A DNA stretch of 64,000 bases from Panax quinquefolius (Eukaryota; Streptophyta; Magnoliopsida; Apiales; Araliaceae), in NCBI GenBank assembly GCA_020205615.1, contig CM035171.1:119044893-119108892 (forward strand), in the 5' to 3' direction. Below, piece by piece: positions 1-11,629 of this stretch (within the stretch, counting starts at the first letter, position 1; the number at the start of each line of letters is the position of its first letter). The position numbers and the translations under genes were made by a program. A model generated the notes under the pieces. That model worked only from the letters and a program-made list of their open reading frames with translations, made no database searches and had not been told where the DNA came from.

Positions 1-241
1 TGATTGGGAACTATTTTAGTTTTAAGCTTTCTAAGAATTTAGATCTCATTAGAATGATCATCATCATTATTCTAAAAGCATTGCTTAAAACTATGGGTTT
101 ATCACATATTATAAAACAAAGATCACGTAGATAATTAAAAGCCTCTAATAAATTAATACTTTTTATTAATAAATGATAAGATTGTTACAAAGTATATGCT
201 TTATCATCAAACATGATCGGCTTGTGTGCATACTACTTTCA
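1..241 (-). repeat. 3' LTR of the copia element (partial)
   Basis: It runs from the polypurine tract at 242 to the window edge, so its outer end and target duplication cannot be seen. Positions 185-241 are nearly identical to 5767-5823, and the rest has no counterpart in the other LTR. It contains no reading frame of interest. Confidence 0.65.
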
Positions 242-258
242 ATCTCCCACTTGCACTA
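242..258 (-). other. Polypurine tract of the copia element
   Basis: The minus strand reads GTGCAAGTGGGAGAT immediately before the LTR start TGAAAG. AAGTGGGAGAT is the usual plant copia polypurine tract and sits exactly where second-strand priming is expected. It supports the LTR boundary at 241/242. Confidence 0.8.
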
Positions 259-259
259 A

Positions 260-1650
260 AGCCAATCGTCATGGTATCTCATACTCTTCTTCTCCAAGTG
301 ACGATTATCCCGGCCATTGGATAAGCTTTAGTTAATGGATATGTAATGTTGTTCATGAGAGTCCACTATCTCTATAGTGATTTTCCATCTTTCAATGATT
401 CTAATAATCAAATGAAAGTGCCACAACACATGTTTAGATCCAAGATGAGACTTAGAACTATTCCTAGTTCTCAGTAATGAACTTTTAATCCAAACAATCA
501 ACTTGCAGCTTCATTTATAGCTATATACTTTGTCTTTATCACTAAACCAAAGAACTCTTTTCATTGTTTGGAACCTTTCTAATTTATCGCACCATTGTTC
601 AAGGTAACCCTTTACCTTAAAGTGGATTTTTCGTCATCGCTGCTTGGTCTGTCTTCGAAAAACTTGAGTCTGCATTAAGCCCTCTAGTTTTAATTAAGAC
701 CCACTATGAATATGATCACATCCTTAGTGCCTAAGTAAGCACTTTAAGATGTTTTCACCGACTCATAGTGAACTTCTCCATAATATGACCGATCAACATC
801 GTGTCTCGTACATTTCATTGCATACATGATTGTCACTCATGCGACCTCTCTTTTCGTGAGTCTGTGGGGACTATTAAGAGAGATACACTCCATAGCTCAT
901 CGACATGAGACATCTCTTGAGTTTGCCATGCTAAACGACTTTAGCATCAAATGAATATACGCTTCTTGGGTTAAGTCGAGCATCCTCTTAAATCTATCTA
1001 TATAGATTTGCATCCCCAATAATGATACTCTTCCCAAATCATTCATGGAGGATTGTTTAGACAACTTTATCTTTACTTGATTGTAGCATTGGTATGTAAT
1101 TCCTCATCCGTAGTATATCAACATATAATACTAGAAATTTCACGACGCCCCAATCGACCCTTTTTGTACACACTTAGGTTCATTCTTATTTTGATAAAAT
1201 CAAACTCTTTTGATTGCCTCATCAAAACGAATGTTCCATATTTGAGAAACTTGCTTCAATCCATTTCTCTGAGTGTCTACAAAACTTACCTCATCGTATG
1301 TAACTGGATCATCATCTTCTATGATGCGTACCTCATCATCATCATCCATGAAGAATCCATACCTCCTAGGTATCTTCTGATCTTATTCCGTATTTATGAT
1401 TCTGTTGGGTACAATAGGTTCATCTACAGTTTCCTCTTATTTGACTTATAGTATTTTGTGGTTCTTGAACTCTTCAAGATCTATTATCCTCCCACTAGCC
1501 CCTTCAATGATAAACACATTTATCTTAGAAGGCAGCGTGTTTCGCAATAAACACCTTTTGCTAAGGAGGATTATAAAACATATACCCTAAACTTACTTTA
1601 GGATGTCCCACAAATCGACATTTGTCAAATCTTGTCCCAAGCTTATCCTT
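260..1650 (-). pseudogene. copia pol remnant: integrase C-terminus, reverse transcriptase, RNase H
   Basis: Broken minus-strand translations resemble copia Pol in the right order. An integrase C-terminal block with FYNPP and KVFIAKHA-like residues lies at about 1640-1490. The RT entry segment (DPVTYDEV) lies near 1300. An RT segment with IWNIRFDEAIK and a damaged YVDD box near 1130-1105 follows. Next come NDLGRV at about 1040 and an RNase H-like ADSSF stretch near 675. The RT entry and catalytic segments lie too close together, so several hundred bases of RT are deleted. Stops and frameshifts occur throughout. The resemblance was read by eye from family knowledge, without alignment. Confidence 0.75.
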
Positions 1651-2579
1651 TGAAACCTTTTCACATAAGTTGACAACCACTTATCTTAACATACTTAAGA
1701 TTAGGAATCCTCCCTGTCCATAACTTTTATGGAGTCTTGAAATGGATTTTTTGAGGTTACCTTTTCCGTAGATATGCAGCCATTTCTAGGACATGACCCT
1801 AGAAGGATACTGGAATGTCGGTAAAATCATTATGGATCGCACGATGTCCAACAAGGTATGATTTTTCCTTTCAGATACATAAATCATTTATTATATATCG
1901 AGGGCGTCCATTATGAGAAAACCATTTGAGATGATCAAGAAACTTATCAGCAAGTATTTATTCCTCGATCTAATCAAAGAATCTTAATACTTTGCCAATT
2001 TGTTTCACTTATGAATTCTTTGAACTTTTCAAATAATTCACACTTGTATTTCATCAAATACATAGATTCAAATCTTTGAATGATTATCTCCTTTTTATAT
2101 ACTAGTTTGTTCAATTTGCAAAATTATTTTCACGTAAGTCAAGTATACAAAATTTATTAAGTAATATTCCATTTATACAAAACATTATTATTATAAATAG
2201 AACAACAATTGTTCTTAAATATAATACCAAAGATTTCATTATGCAACAACAAAATGGAAATAATGTTTCTAACAAGAAACTGGAATACAATAACAACTTA
2301 TCGACTTAATAGATTTGCTCAGTGGCGAAGTCTTAAACTATAAGTTTCTATAGCTAATGCAAAGAACCTTTGCTTCATTTTCCACACATAGATTACTTAT
2401 CTTTGTTTAGCTTTCTACTTCGCCGGTCCCTTCATAAATCTATATTTATGATAACCAAAGTCGGTATCCAATACCCAAGTAGAACCTTGACTTAAAGAAA
2501 AATTTATTTCAATCATGAACAAAAACTATATTGTAACCGAAACTTCACTAAGCTTATTTGGTTAGCCTCTGCAAGATGC

Positions 2580-2650
2580 TTCTCGTAGTTTCTTTCAGTG
2601 TCCAGACTTATTGCAGTGGAAGCAAACTCCTTTGCTATCCGTATCATTTT
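2580..2650 (-). pseudogene. gag nucleocapsid zinc-knuckle remnant (copia)
   Basis: Minus-strand translation gives CFHCNKSGH followed by a stop where the CX2CX4HX4C knuckle normally has tryptophan (TGG changed to TGA). The zinc ligands Cys, Cys and His are recognisable, but the last Cys position is lost. Flanking gag sequence at roughly 2650-3500 is too decayed to translate in one frame. It is a relic of the retrotransposon coat protein with no expected function. Confidence 0.7.
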
Positions 2651-3539
2651 GTTCTTATTATCCTTTGTTTATGCCTTTCTATTTACCTTCTTTGAATCGT
2701 TCTTCTTTTCAGAAGATCCTTTGGCCCCTACCAGTAAGACTTGATCTTTCTTGGTTGGAAAGTGACTCTCAACATTTTTTCAATATGTTAAGCAAATCAG
2801 CGAGACTGATATCTAGCTTGTTCATATGAAAAATTCACAACAATTGTGAAAGGAGTCCGGGAGTGAGTGCAAGATCAAATCTTGGCTCAACTCTCCATCC
2901 ATGACAAAACTCGTTGTCTTAATTGATCAATCAAATTGATAATGTTAAGGACTTTTATCTGCATCAGTAGTGTCATCTGGTCATTCTAGATCGGAAGAGC
3001 TCCTTAGATATCTCGATATCTTTCATCTCCCCACTTTCCTCACCATCAACTACTTGATGTGCGGGAATATAAGTAGAGCATCCATAGTTTCATGCCGACG
3101 TCAAGCTCGTTACTTTATGGATGCGAGCATGATGCATCGAGCCAATCAGTGCATCATCTTGCCACTTTCTAAAAGTAGCAATCTCTTCCTCGGAGGCATT
3201 GTGCTAACCATCGTGCGTGGATAGGCGATTAAGGACATAAGATAGTTTTTCAAATATGAGAACTATTTCTCAAATTCCTTAACCAATCCGCTTAATTCTT
3301 GGCCTTGTTAATTTAGCATCTAATATGCTTCGCAGAGATGATAGTAATTTTAGACATTGTAAAATTCTCAGAAATGAATTTGTAATTAACAACATTTTAA
3401 CATACATTCTTTTATTATTACCAAAATAATTTAGGTCTTGTTTTAAATTGGTATCTCCCACTATTTTCTTCAAAACTATATTACCTCACTTATATAGTTC
3501 TAAGAAAATCTAATTAAAGATTTGCTAATGAGAATAAGG

Positions 3540-3900
3540 ATCCCATTTCAAATGTATATAGCCTTGTGGTGACAAACAAACTATATATAAATAAATGGGT
3601 AGACAACTTTTGTCAATTACATCAACTATGCAACTCCTTTTCTTTTGCTCTTAGATTATTTTGATCAAGTGGTGGCACATCCGAATCAAAATTATCCAAG
3701 TTAAGTCCCACCTAGCACTCCATATATTCAAAAAAGAAAAATATCATCCTTGTGGTGACACAACAAAACAATATTGTTCAATTTTCTTTATAAGCATCAA
3801 ATGTGATAAATTAACATCTTAAATACTTAATAACTTGCCTTGTGGTGACACAACAAACTCATATTAAATATTTAATACTCTATTAATTTTATCATGCTAG
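3540..3900. repeat. Spaced CCTTGTGGTGACA repeats in the copia body
   Basis: The motif CTTGTGGTGACA followed by an ACAACAAA-like stretch occurs at about 3562, 3750 and 3838, separated by AT-rich sequence. It lies upstream of gag in element orientation and is a further repeat layer of the retrotransposon. Its role is unknown to me. Confidence 0.6.
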
Positions 3901-4609
3901 AAGGCGACGTTCAATATTCCAAACATCTTTGAACGCTTAAGACTTAATATAAAAAAATTGAGGGTTTTGTTATTAATTTGTCTCATCTTGTTTAATACGC
4001 ATTTATTATATATATATATAAAATATGTGTCATATTAATGAACATTCAAGCATGTTTGCATATATATATAATATATATAGTATAAGCATGCATATATAAA
4101 ATACTATATTACTATCCTCCGATTGATTATGAAATTTTATTCTAGTTTGGTTCACTAGAGCCACCAAGTGAACCAAAAGGTCAAACTAGGGGTGCAAGAA
4201 ATAATATTTAAATATAACTATTACATTTAAACCCGAGCTCCATTACAAACGGGTCTTCAAGCGCCTTGCTCCTTGATCTCCAATTCTTCAAAATTAATTC
4301 TAACTATTCCTATTACAAAACTATTTAAAATAAATAGAAACCTTGATCGCTAATCGAGGGAAGTACATAGGAGGAGATAGAATTTACATTCAAAAAAATT
4401 AGAGAAGATTTAGGTACGCAGAATTCCCATTTAATAAAACCCATACATTCACGCATCCAACTAAAATAAAATCCAATCACTTCGTCAATTGTCCATAATC
4501 AATCCCATTTATTATTATACACATCATCATATGATCAATAAATAACATTCATCTTATGAATAATAAACATTTAATATATATATTGATATCATTTAATGGG
4601 CAAATTTAG

Positions 4610-5150
4610 TTAGTATAAAATCTAATTTTGAATCAAAATAAACTCCTTTATTTTAATCCAAATTTAAATCAAAATAAAACTATTTTATTTTAATTTATCC
4701 AATTTTGAATAAAATAAACTATTTTATTTTAATCAAAATCTTTAATCAAAATAAACTCCTTTATTTTAATTAATTATGGAATCCAATTCCAAGTATATAA
4801 AAAAACTTTTATTAAAGGAAACACGAATTCTTTTTCCTATTCACAAATAAACTCCTTTATTTTGAATAATATGAAATCTTATTTCATATCTAAATAAACT
4901 CCTTTATTTAAGGAAAGATCGATTCTTTTTCCTATTCACAAATAAACCTTTTTATTTTGAATAATATGAAATCTAATTTTATATCAAAATAAACTCCTTT
5001 ATTTAAGGAAAAATAGAATCCAATTTTAACTCCAATTAGTTATCATGAAATCCAATTCCAATTCTAATTAGTTAGCATGAAATTTAATTTTAAAATTAAA
5101 AAAACTCTTTTATTTTAATATTAAAATAAATCTTTTATTTTAATTATAAA
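4610..5150. repeat. Degenerate tandem repeats in the copia leader
   Basis: A unit close to AAAATAAACTCCTTTATTTTAA recurs about ten times with variable spacers, mixed with ATCCAATTTTAA-like segments. Each unit is self-complementary because AAAATAAA pairs with TTTATTTT. The array lies between the primer-binding site and gag, so it belongs to the untranslated leader. No protein is encoded. Confidence 0.7.
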
Positions 5151-5159
5151 ATAATTGAG

Positions 5160-5308
5160 AATATTATATATATATATATATATATCCTAACGTAATATAT
5201 ATATATATATAAATATTTTCTGCTATTTATATATACTATATATATATATATTATACCAATCCTCGACTTCCTTATTATAACTTGATTCGTGTATATCATG
5301 TCAATAAT

Positions 5309-5360
<52 letters not shown>
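5160..5360. repeat. (TA)n microsatellite cluster
   Basis: Several TA-dinucleotide runs lie at about 5164-5186, 5197-5211 and 5312-5360. They make artificial Ile-Tyr reading frames that are not genes. They lie inside the copia leader. Confidence 0.9.
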
Positions 5361-5366
<6 letters not shown>

Positions 5367-5522
5367 CGTGATTCACTACTTTTAATAAAGCAAAGAAAAC
5401 CAGATTTCGCCAAATTGACGTGTTTTTTTTATACAACAAAAAATTATGCCCAATTAAATTATTCTAAACACATATCAATATACATATCAAATTAAAACAA
5501 TTAATAATTCGCATAAAGGTTT

Positions 5523-5534
5523 GGCTCGATGCCA
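5523..5534 (-). other. tRNA primer-binding site of the copia element
   Basis: The minus strand reads TGGCATCGAGCC one base after the LTR end. It resembles TGGTATCAGAGC, the initiator tRNA-Met complement used by many plant copia and gypsy elements, with a few substitutions. It fixes the element's orientation as minus. Confidence 0.7.
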
Positions 5535-5535
5535 C

Positions 5536-5823
5536 TGTTAGATTTGTAATATTCAAGAACGCAATCAAATTGCACAAATTAAGCGGAAGCGAGATAAATC
5601 AGAGTTTAAAAATTTTACAAATCATATACCCGGATCACCCTTTATGCACAATTATTAATTAAACGAAAATATGAAGGACAAGAATCATACCTCAAGATCC
5701 GAAGCTTCTCGTGTACAAGTTCACCTCCAATCCTTTTCGCGTTCAACTTGAATCCACCGGGTTTGGTTACAAAGTATATGCTTTATCATCAAACATGATT
5801 GGCTTGTGTGCATACTACTTTCA
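5536..5823 (-). repeat. 5' LTR of the copia element
   Basis: The plus strand begins TGTTAG at 5536 and ends TTTCA at 5823, the TG...CA ends expected of an LTR. It lies directly beside a primer-binding-site-like sequence. Its outer 57 bp recur at 185-241, where they abut the polypurine tract of the same element. The remaining inner part does not match positions 1-184, so this LTR or its partner carries a deletion or replacement near 5766. Confidence 0.75.
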
Positions 5824-8481
5824 GACATATCGACCAAACCGCCTACAATAGCTCATGAGTATGCTTATATGTGCCCCCAAAAATAGGTATACATCACCCA
5901 TTCTCGAGTTGTCAATACATGGTATGTAAACAACTACAACTTTATTATTACAACAAGAAATCGTGAGTTTGAATACAAATATTATCTTCTAGACAATATC
6001 TATACTCAAATAAATCCTCATCACATTTATCGATACATTATTTTACAAAAATGGTGAGGACTACTAAACAACTCTCTGTAACCTTCTTTCCATACCCCCC
6101 CTTTCGTCACTCATATATCTCTCGCCTCCCCGAGAAGAAAAATGGAACAAAAAGGAAAAGGGTGAGCTCAACTAGCCCAAGAAGAATATTACGACTAAGA
6201 TAATATACAACAAATTATCATTAGTCTTCAACAGGAAAAATCTAATAGACAACAAGTTTTTAAATCAATATTCGCAATGAAATAATAATTCATTAGAAGA
6301 ATTAAGTAGAGAATGCAAACTACTATCTTCTATGTATGAATTTAAAAGTTCATCGCTCATCTTTTATCCCCAGAACATCAATCAATATACATCTGAATCA
6401 AATATTCATCTTTGCACTACGTGCCAAAGATATTCATCACGGGTCATTAATCATGTTCATCTAAACACTGCTCATCTTTTGCACTACTACGGCCAAAGAT
6501 ATTCATCGAAATCATTCATCTTTGCACTACGTGCCAAAGATATTCAATAATATCATCATTTAAGACCGAGAATGATGAAAAATATTTTTAAAGAAACGAA
6601 TCTAGTGAAACAAAATGACAAGGATTAAGGATTAAGGATTCGTACTTTGTTTTTATCCATGTCCAAAAATACCTCAAAATAATCATAGTGGTGTAAAATT
6701 CAAGAATGATCAAAACATGGATACAATCAAAGCTAGTATCCACAATAGATATTTTAGACGAAAAGGAAAATTTTTATTTTTCGATGATATATAGTCCGAT
6801 TCGTGAATAAGATCAGATACGTGAATAAATAGGTCTTGATACGTGAATAAGTAACTCTCGACACCAAAAGTTCTAAATTTGATAAAAACATCGATCAATA
6901 TTTCAAAGATAATGATATTGAAGAAATAATATCATTACTGAAAATAATAATATCCCTTACCTCGAAAAGATCAAGATTTAAATTTAAACAATCGAATATA
7001 AAGGCTATGACTTGGACTTAACGATAGCAATACTCAAAGTATACTCAAAATACTCACAAGAATACGCCGATAATATAGAGAGAGAAAACTTCGCTTTACG
7101 GTGTGATTTTCAATTCTAACCTAAGACCCTATTTATAGAAAATTGCTAGAACACCAAAAAGCAGAAAATTTAATATAATATTAATATATAAATAAATTTT
7201 CTTACGCCCACTTTGAATCCTCTAGCTTCAGCACTTTGCACATGTTTCATGAGGCCCACAAGTGTAAAAAAACGTTTTTCTATTTTTTAATATTTTAAAC
7301 TTCCAAAATCAATTATTTTGAGCTTCAAAACTTCAATAATTCATAATAAATAGCCCTTTTATCGTAAAATTTGAATCTCACGAATTTTTATAGGAAATTC
7401 AATTCTCTACAACTTTGCGTAAGAAAGGTTTTCCGAATTCCAAATGTAAATTGACCCGAAATCTATAAACAGACGATTTTACAAAGCTATAATCAAATTT
7501 CAACCAATAAATGGGGTCCACCGACATGTTTAACATGTTTTAAACATTTATTGCAACAAAAATACTCTTCCTCCTCAGATACTCATATATCCCACATTCG
7601 TTGTAAAATATCACCATTATTATATTATTAAAATATAATAATATATTTAAATAAATTATTTTATCGTAAAAGATAAAATTTCAATTTTCAACAATTGTCA
7701 CATTAAAATTTTTCTCCATCAATATCCACATAAAATCAATATTTTCCTCATCATATGAATCAATAATTAATTATTCACAAATAATATTACGTAATCACAA
7801 TATCGACAACCAGTGCAGCCTCCTGAAAGCAGGGGCTTTCCAATAAGAATTTCTCCTTCTTGGCGCAATTAATTAGGTGACAAAACCTCTCCTTAGATGT
7901 AACTTTCTAGACATTGCCAATAATGTTATCTAATAATATTATTCGTATAATATGAATTATTGCTTCGATAATGAAAAATAATCGTAAATGACAATTATTG
8001 AAAACAAAGAAAGAATATAAAATATCAACGCAAAGAATTATTAAATCAATAAAATAAAATATAAGAATTACTATAACCATTATCGAGTAGTGCCTTCACG
8101 TAAGAATCAATAATTGGTGCAATACTTGTACTACGTGTTTTTTAACCACCGAGTATTTTAACAAAGATAATCTGTGAATAACTACGCCAAGTTATTTTTA
8201 AACAACTTATATTTGTCGCTTTCTTCATCCAATCGCTTTTTAGTTATGGGGCCCACAAAAAGATCAAGGTCGTCGCATTTAATATTCCCCGACAAAGAAG
8301 AATATTCCACGACCAAACGAATATTCCCCGACAACAATGAATATTTTATAACCACTTACTTATTTTGAAATATTGCATGATTTTACCCATAACTATCCAC
8401 ATTAATCAAATCAACCCTTACTATTTCAAAATAATAAATAGAGAAAATTAAATTTTATTAATAATAAGTTGGGGTCTTACA
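5824..8481 (-). repeat. 3' LTR of the gypsy element (left edge approximate)
   Basis: The right edge is set by the polypurine tract at 8482. The left edge is taken as the end of the copia LTR and may be wrong. Positions 7260-8481 align by eye with 11,640-12,808, sharing for example the CTTTCCAATAAGAATTTCTCC block at about 7837 and 12,180. The part left of about 7260 has no second copy because the other LTR is truncated. Confidence 0.7.
6408..6545. repeat. Short tandem repeats within the gypsy LTR
   Basis: Three copies of a unit close to CATCTTTGCACTACGTGCC followed by AAAGATATTCATC occur near 6408, 6474 and 6513. The middle copy has small insertions. Such subrepeats are common in plant LTR promoter regions; a regulatory role here is only an inference. 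Confidence 0.75.
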
Positions 8482-8496
8482 ACCTCCCTCCTTATA
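8482..8496 (-). other. Polypurine tract of the gypsy element
   Basis: The minus strand reads ATAAGGAGGGAGGT directly before the LTR start TGTAAGACCCC. Just before it lies ATTTCGAGGACGAAATTTT, the usual end of chromovirus pol. It fixes both orientation and the LTR boundary. Confidence 0.85.
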
Positions 8497-8499
8497 AAA

Positions 8500-11400
8500 T
8501 TTCGTCCTCGAAATCGACGTGACGACTGGTGTTTCAAAAGGTGAGGATACCTTGCTTTCATTTCGCTTTCCAATTCCTGTGTCATTTCTCTATAAAGCAT
8601 GATTCCTCCACGTAACTTTAACTTGTGGTATGACCTTCATAGCGTAGGACATGCTCCTTCCTATCCAAAATCTCGACAGTACCTCTCTCATACGTTAAGT
8701 CTTCTACTATCTCGTCCGTTCTAACTCTATAACGTGGTTCGAGTCTTTCACATATTTACGGAAGTACGATAGTGAAACACATTATGAACACGAGACATAC
8801 TCGGAGGTAACGCAAGTCTATAGGCTACATTTCCTACTCTCGCCAAGAATTTGAAATGGACCAATAAATCGTGGATCGAGTTTTTCTCTTCCCAAATCTT
8901 GTAACTCCTTCCATGGAGCAACTCGCAAATAATACATAATCCCTATACTAAATTCCACGCCCTTTCGATGAAGATCCGCATAACTCTTTTGTCGATCTTG
9001 TGCTGCTTTAGATATCGTTATCGAATCATTTGGATCTTTTCGATAGTTATACGTGACTAACTCCTCGGGTCCCAACAATGTTGCTTCACCCACCTCATCC
9101 CAACATATCGGAGAACGACATTTTCGTCCATATAATGCTTCAATGGAGCCACACCTATACTTGCCTCGATAACTATTGTTGTAGGAGAATTCCACCAATG
9201 GTAAATACTTATCCTAACCGCCCCTTGAAGTCTAGGACATAGAGTCTTAATAGATCTTCAAGAATTTGAATAGTCCTCTCCGATTGTCTCGTCTGCTTTG
9301 GGGATGATATGTCAACTAAATCGCAAACTGCGCTCCATAGCTTTTTTTGCAAGCTAACCCAAAATCTTGAAGTGAATCTTGGGTCACGATCCGAAAATAT
9401 GGATATCGGCATGCCATGCAACCTCACAATCTCATTCACGCATATACTAGCAAGATGTTCAAGGAATAAGTCTCCAGATTTCGGAAAAATGAGCAGACTT
9501 GGTTAATCTATCAACAATAACCCAAATAGCATTGATGCTTTGAGAAACCGTAGGAAGACCCAGTAATGAAATCTATGGTAATGTGTTCCCACTTCCATTT
9601 CGGAATCTCAAGTGGTTGCAACGGACCCTTAAGTACTAGATGCTCCGCCTTTACACGCTGGCAAGTTAAACACATCGAGATAAACTTTGCAATCTCTCTC
9701 TCATATTGTTCCACCAAAATGTATGTCAAGATCACGATACATTTTAGTACTTCCAAGATGGATTACAAATGGTGTATTATGTGCCTCCATCATAATCTTG
9801 TACTTCAAATCGTAGTCGTTAGAAAACAAAGTCTAGAGTGGACTCAAGTATTCCTTCTTCATCAATTCTCGCTCGAATAGCTCCTTCTTGTACTTTCTTC
9901 TTCATACGCATCGGCCCGGGCCTGGTGGCTTGAGCAACCTTAACTTTTTCTATTAAAGTTGGCTCTATACGATATACTTGACATCATCGCACTCGCTCCT
10001 CAAGATATGATCTTCTACTCAACGCCATCACCTACCACGCTCGCTTTTCCGTGATGGTATCAATAGTTTGGTCGTAGTCTTTCAATAGCTCGAGCCAACG
10101 TCACGCCAGCATGTTGAGTTCTTTTTGAGTGAAGAAATATTTAAGGCTTTTATGGTCCGAATATATCTCCACTTTCTCCCCATATAGGTAGTGCCTCCAT
10201 ATCTTTAACAAGCAACGATCACCGCCAACCCTAGATCACGAGTAGGATAATTCCTCTCATACTTTTAAGTTGTCGCGAGGCATAAAGCTATGACTTTCCC
10301 ACGCTACATGAGAACACATCCTAAACCTTTGCACGAAGCATCATTTGTGAGATAACAAATCCATCCCAACCGGATGGTATTGTTAAACAGTGCTTAGAAA
10401 TAAGTCTCCTTAAGCTCTTGAAAACTCTTCTCGCATTCTTCGCCCAAACGAATTTTGTATCCTTTTGAAGTTAATGAGTTAATGGAGTAGCGATTCGAGA
10501 AAACCCTTCCACGAATCTTCGATAATAACCAAATAAGCCCAAAAAGCTACGTGATTTGACCACCGACTTTGCTGTTCTTCCCAACTTTGTATTGCTTCAA
10601 TCTTCACGGATCAACAGATACTCCATGTTTCGACACCACGTGCCCAAGGAATGCTACTTCCTTGCCGTAACTCGCATTTCTTCAATTTGGCATATAGTTT
10701 GTTTTCACGAAGCCTTTGAGTACCAAATTTCTCAAATGGTGTTCATGATCTTCACGACTTTTGGAATATATGAGGATGTCATCAATAAAAACAACAACGA
10801 ATCGATCCAAATATTCCTCAATACTCGGCTCATCATATCCATGAAAGTCAAGAGAGCATTAGTCATCCGAAAGACATGACTAAGAATTCATAATGCCCGT
10901 CTCGAAGTTCTAAAGGTAGTCTTTGAATATCCTCGCCTTCCCAATCTTCAAATGATGATATCCGTAACTAAGATCGATATTTGAAAAGAATTGTGCCCTC
11001 TCAGAATCGGTCAAACAAGTCATCAATACGAGGTAGAGGATACCTATTCTTGATGTGACATGGTTCAATTCCGATAGTCAATACAAAGTCGCGATACTCC
11101 CGCTTTTCTTCTTTACTGAATAAAACAGAGCACCCCAAGGAGATGTACTTGGATCGAATGAAACCGATGTCCAACAATTCCCGTAGTTGGACCTTTAACT
11201 CCCAAGTTCAATAGGAGCCATTCGATATGGGGTTTTAAAATGGGCTTTGTACCGTGTTCAAGATCAATAAAGAATTCAACTTCACGCTCGGGGTAGACCG
11301 GGAAGTTCTTCGTGAAATACGCCGGAAAGTCAATAACAATGTGAATATTATTCAAATTTGACGTGTCTTTATTCAAATCCATAACATGGGCTAAGAAAGC

Positions 11401-11625
11401 TTGACATCCGCTTTTTCAATAAACGAATAGCTTTATGATTAGATATGATGATGATTGATTTTAATGGTTTAGTTGTTGAATTGCATAACAAAGTTGTTTA
11501 GAATATGAAAACTAACAACCTTACGAAAACAATCAATTTTGGCATGATGAGTAGTTAACCAATCAATCCCTAAAATCACATCAAAAGCAAGTATCTTTAA
11601 AGAGATAAGGTCAACAGGTAAGGGT
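8500..11625 (-). pseudogene. gypsy pol remnant: protease end, RT, RNase H, integrase, chromodomain
   Basis: Minus-strand translations follow chromovirus Pol. A protease-end block FDVILGIDWLTTHHA lies at about 11,590-11,530. RT begins at 11,382 with FPVYPEREVEFFIDLEHGT and GFIR-like residues, and the RT end with YYRRFVEGFSRIATPL lies near 10,510. An RNase H-like region lies at 10,400-10,080. The integrase zinc-binding and core regions lie at about 9800-9209, including FSDRDPRFTSRFW. The integrase C-terminus has LDPRFIGPFQIL (9198-8818). A chromodomain tail with ELESEMKARYPHL lies near 8560. In-frame stops and frame changes occur throughout, and the gag part is absent. This is the Tekay/Del type of chromovirus by my recollection. 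Confidence 0.85.
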
Positions 11626-11629
11626 TAGG

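Larger units (their letters stand above)
1..5823 (-). mobile_element. Degenerate Ty1/copia LTR retrotransposon, cut by the left window edge
   Basis: Read on the minus strand the order is: 5' LTR (5823-5536), a primer-binding-site-like sequence (5534-5523), a long AT-rich leader, a gag zinc-knuckle remnant (about 2640-2590), integrase C-terminal remnant (about 1640-1490), reverse transcriptase and RNase H remnants (about 1340-620), a polypurine tract (about 258-242) and the start of the 3' LTR (241 downwards, running off the window). Protease-integrase-RT order is that of Ty1/copia. Every coding segment carries stops and frameshifts, so this is a dead copy. Both LTR ends share a nearly identical stretch of about 57 bp (185-241 and 5767-5823), then diverge, so one LTR has been rearranged. 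Confidence 0.85.

Noticed and set aside
1053..1451. Plus-strand open stretch of 132 codons
   Set aside because: It is antisense to the decayed copia reverse transcriptase; the composition is noise and no family is recognisable.
2611..3224. Plus-strand open stretches in the copia body
   Set aside because: Antisense to gag remnants; no conserved protein.
3540..3900. Regularly spaced repeats suggestive of a CRISPR-like array
   Set aside because: Only three copies, irregular spacing, plant nuclear DNA and inside a retrotransposon.
5144..5413. Reading frame rich in Ile-Tyr repeats
   Set aside because: It is a translation of (TA)n microsatellites. The same applies to frames at 14,038-14,340, 18,545-18,742 and 33,916-34,143.
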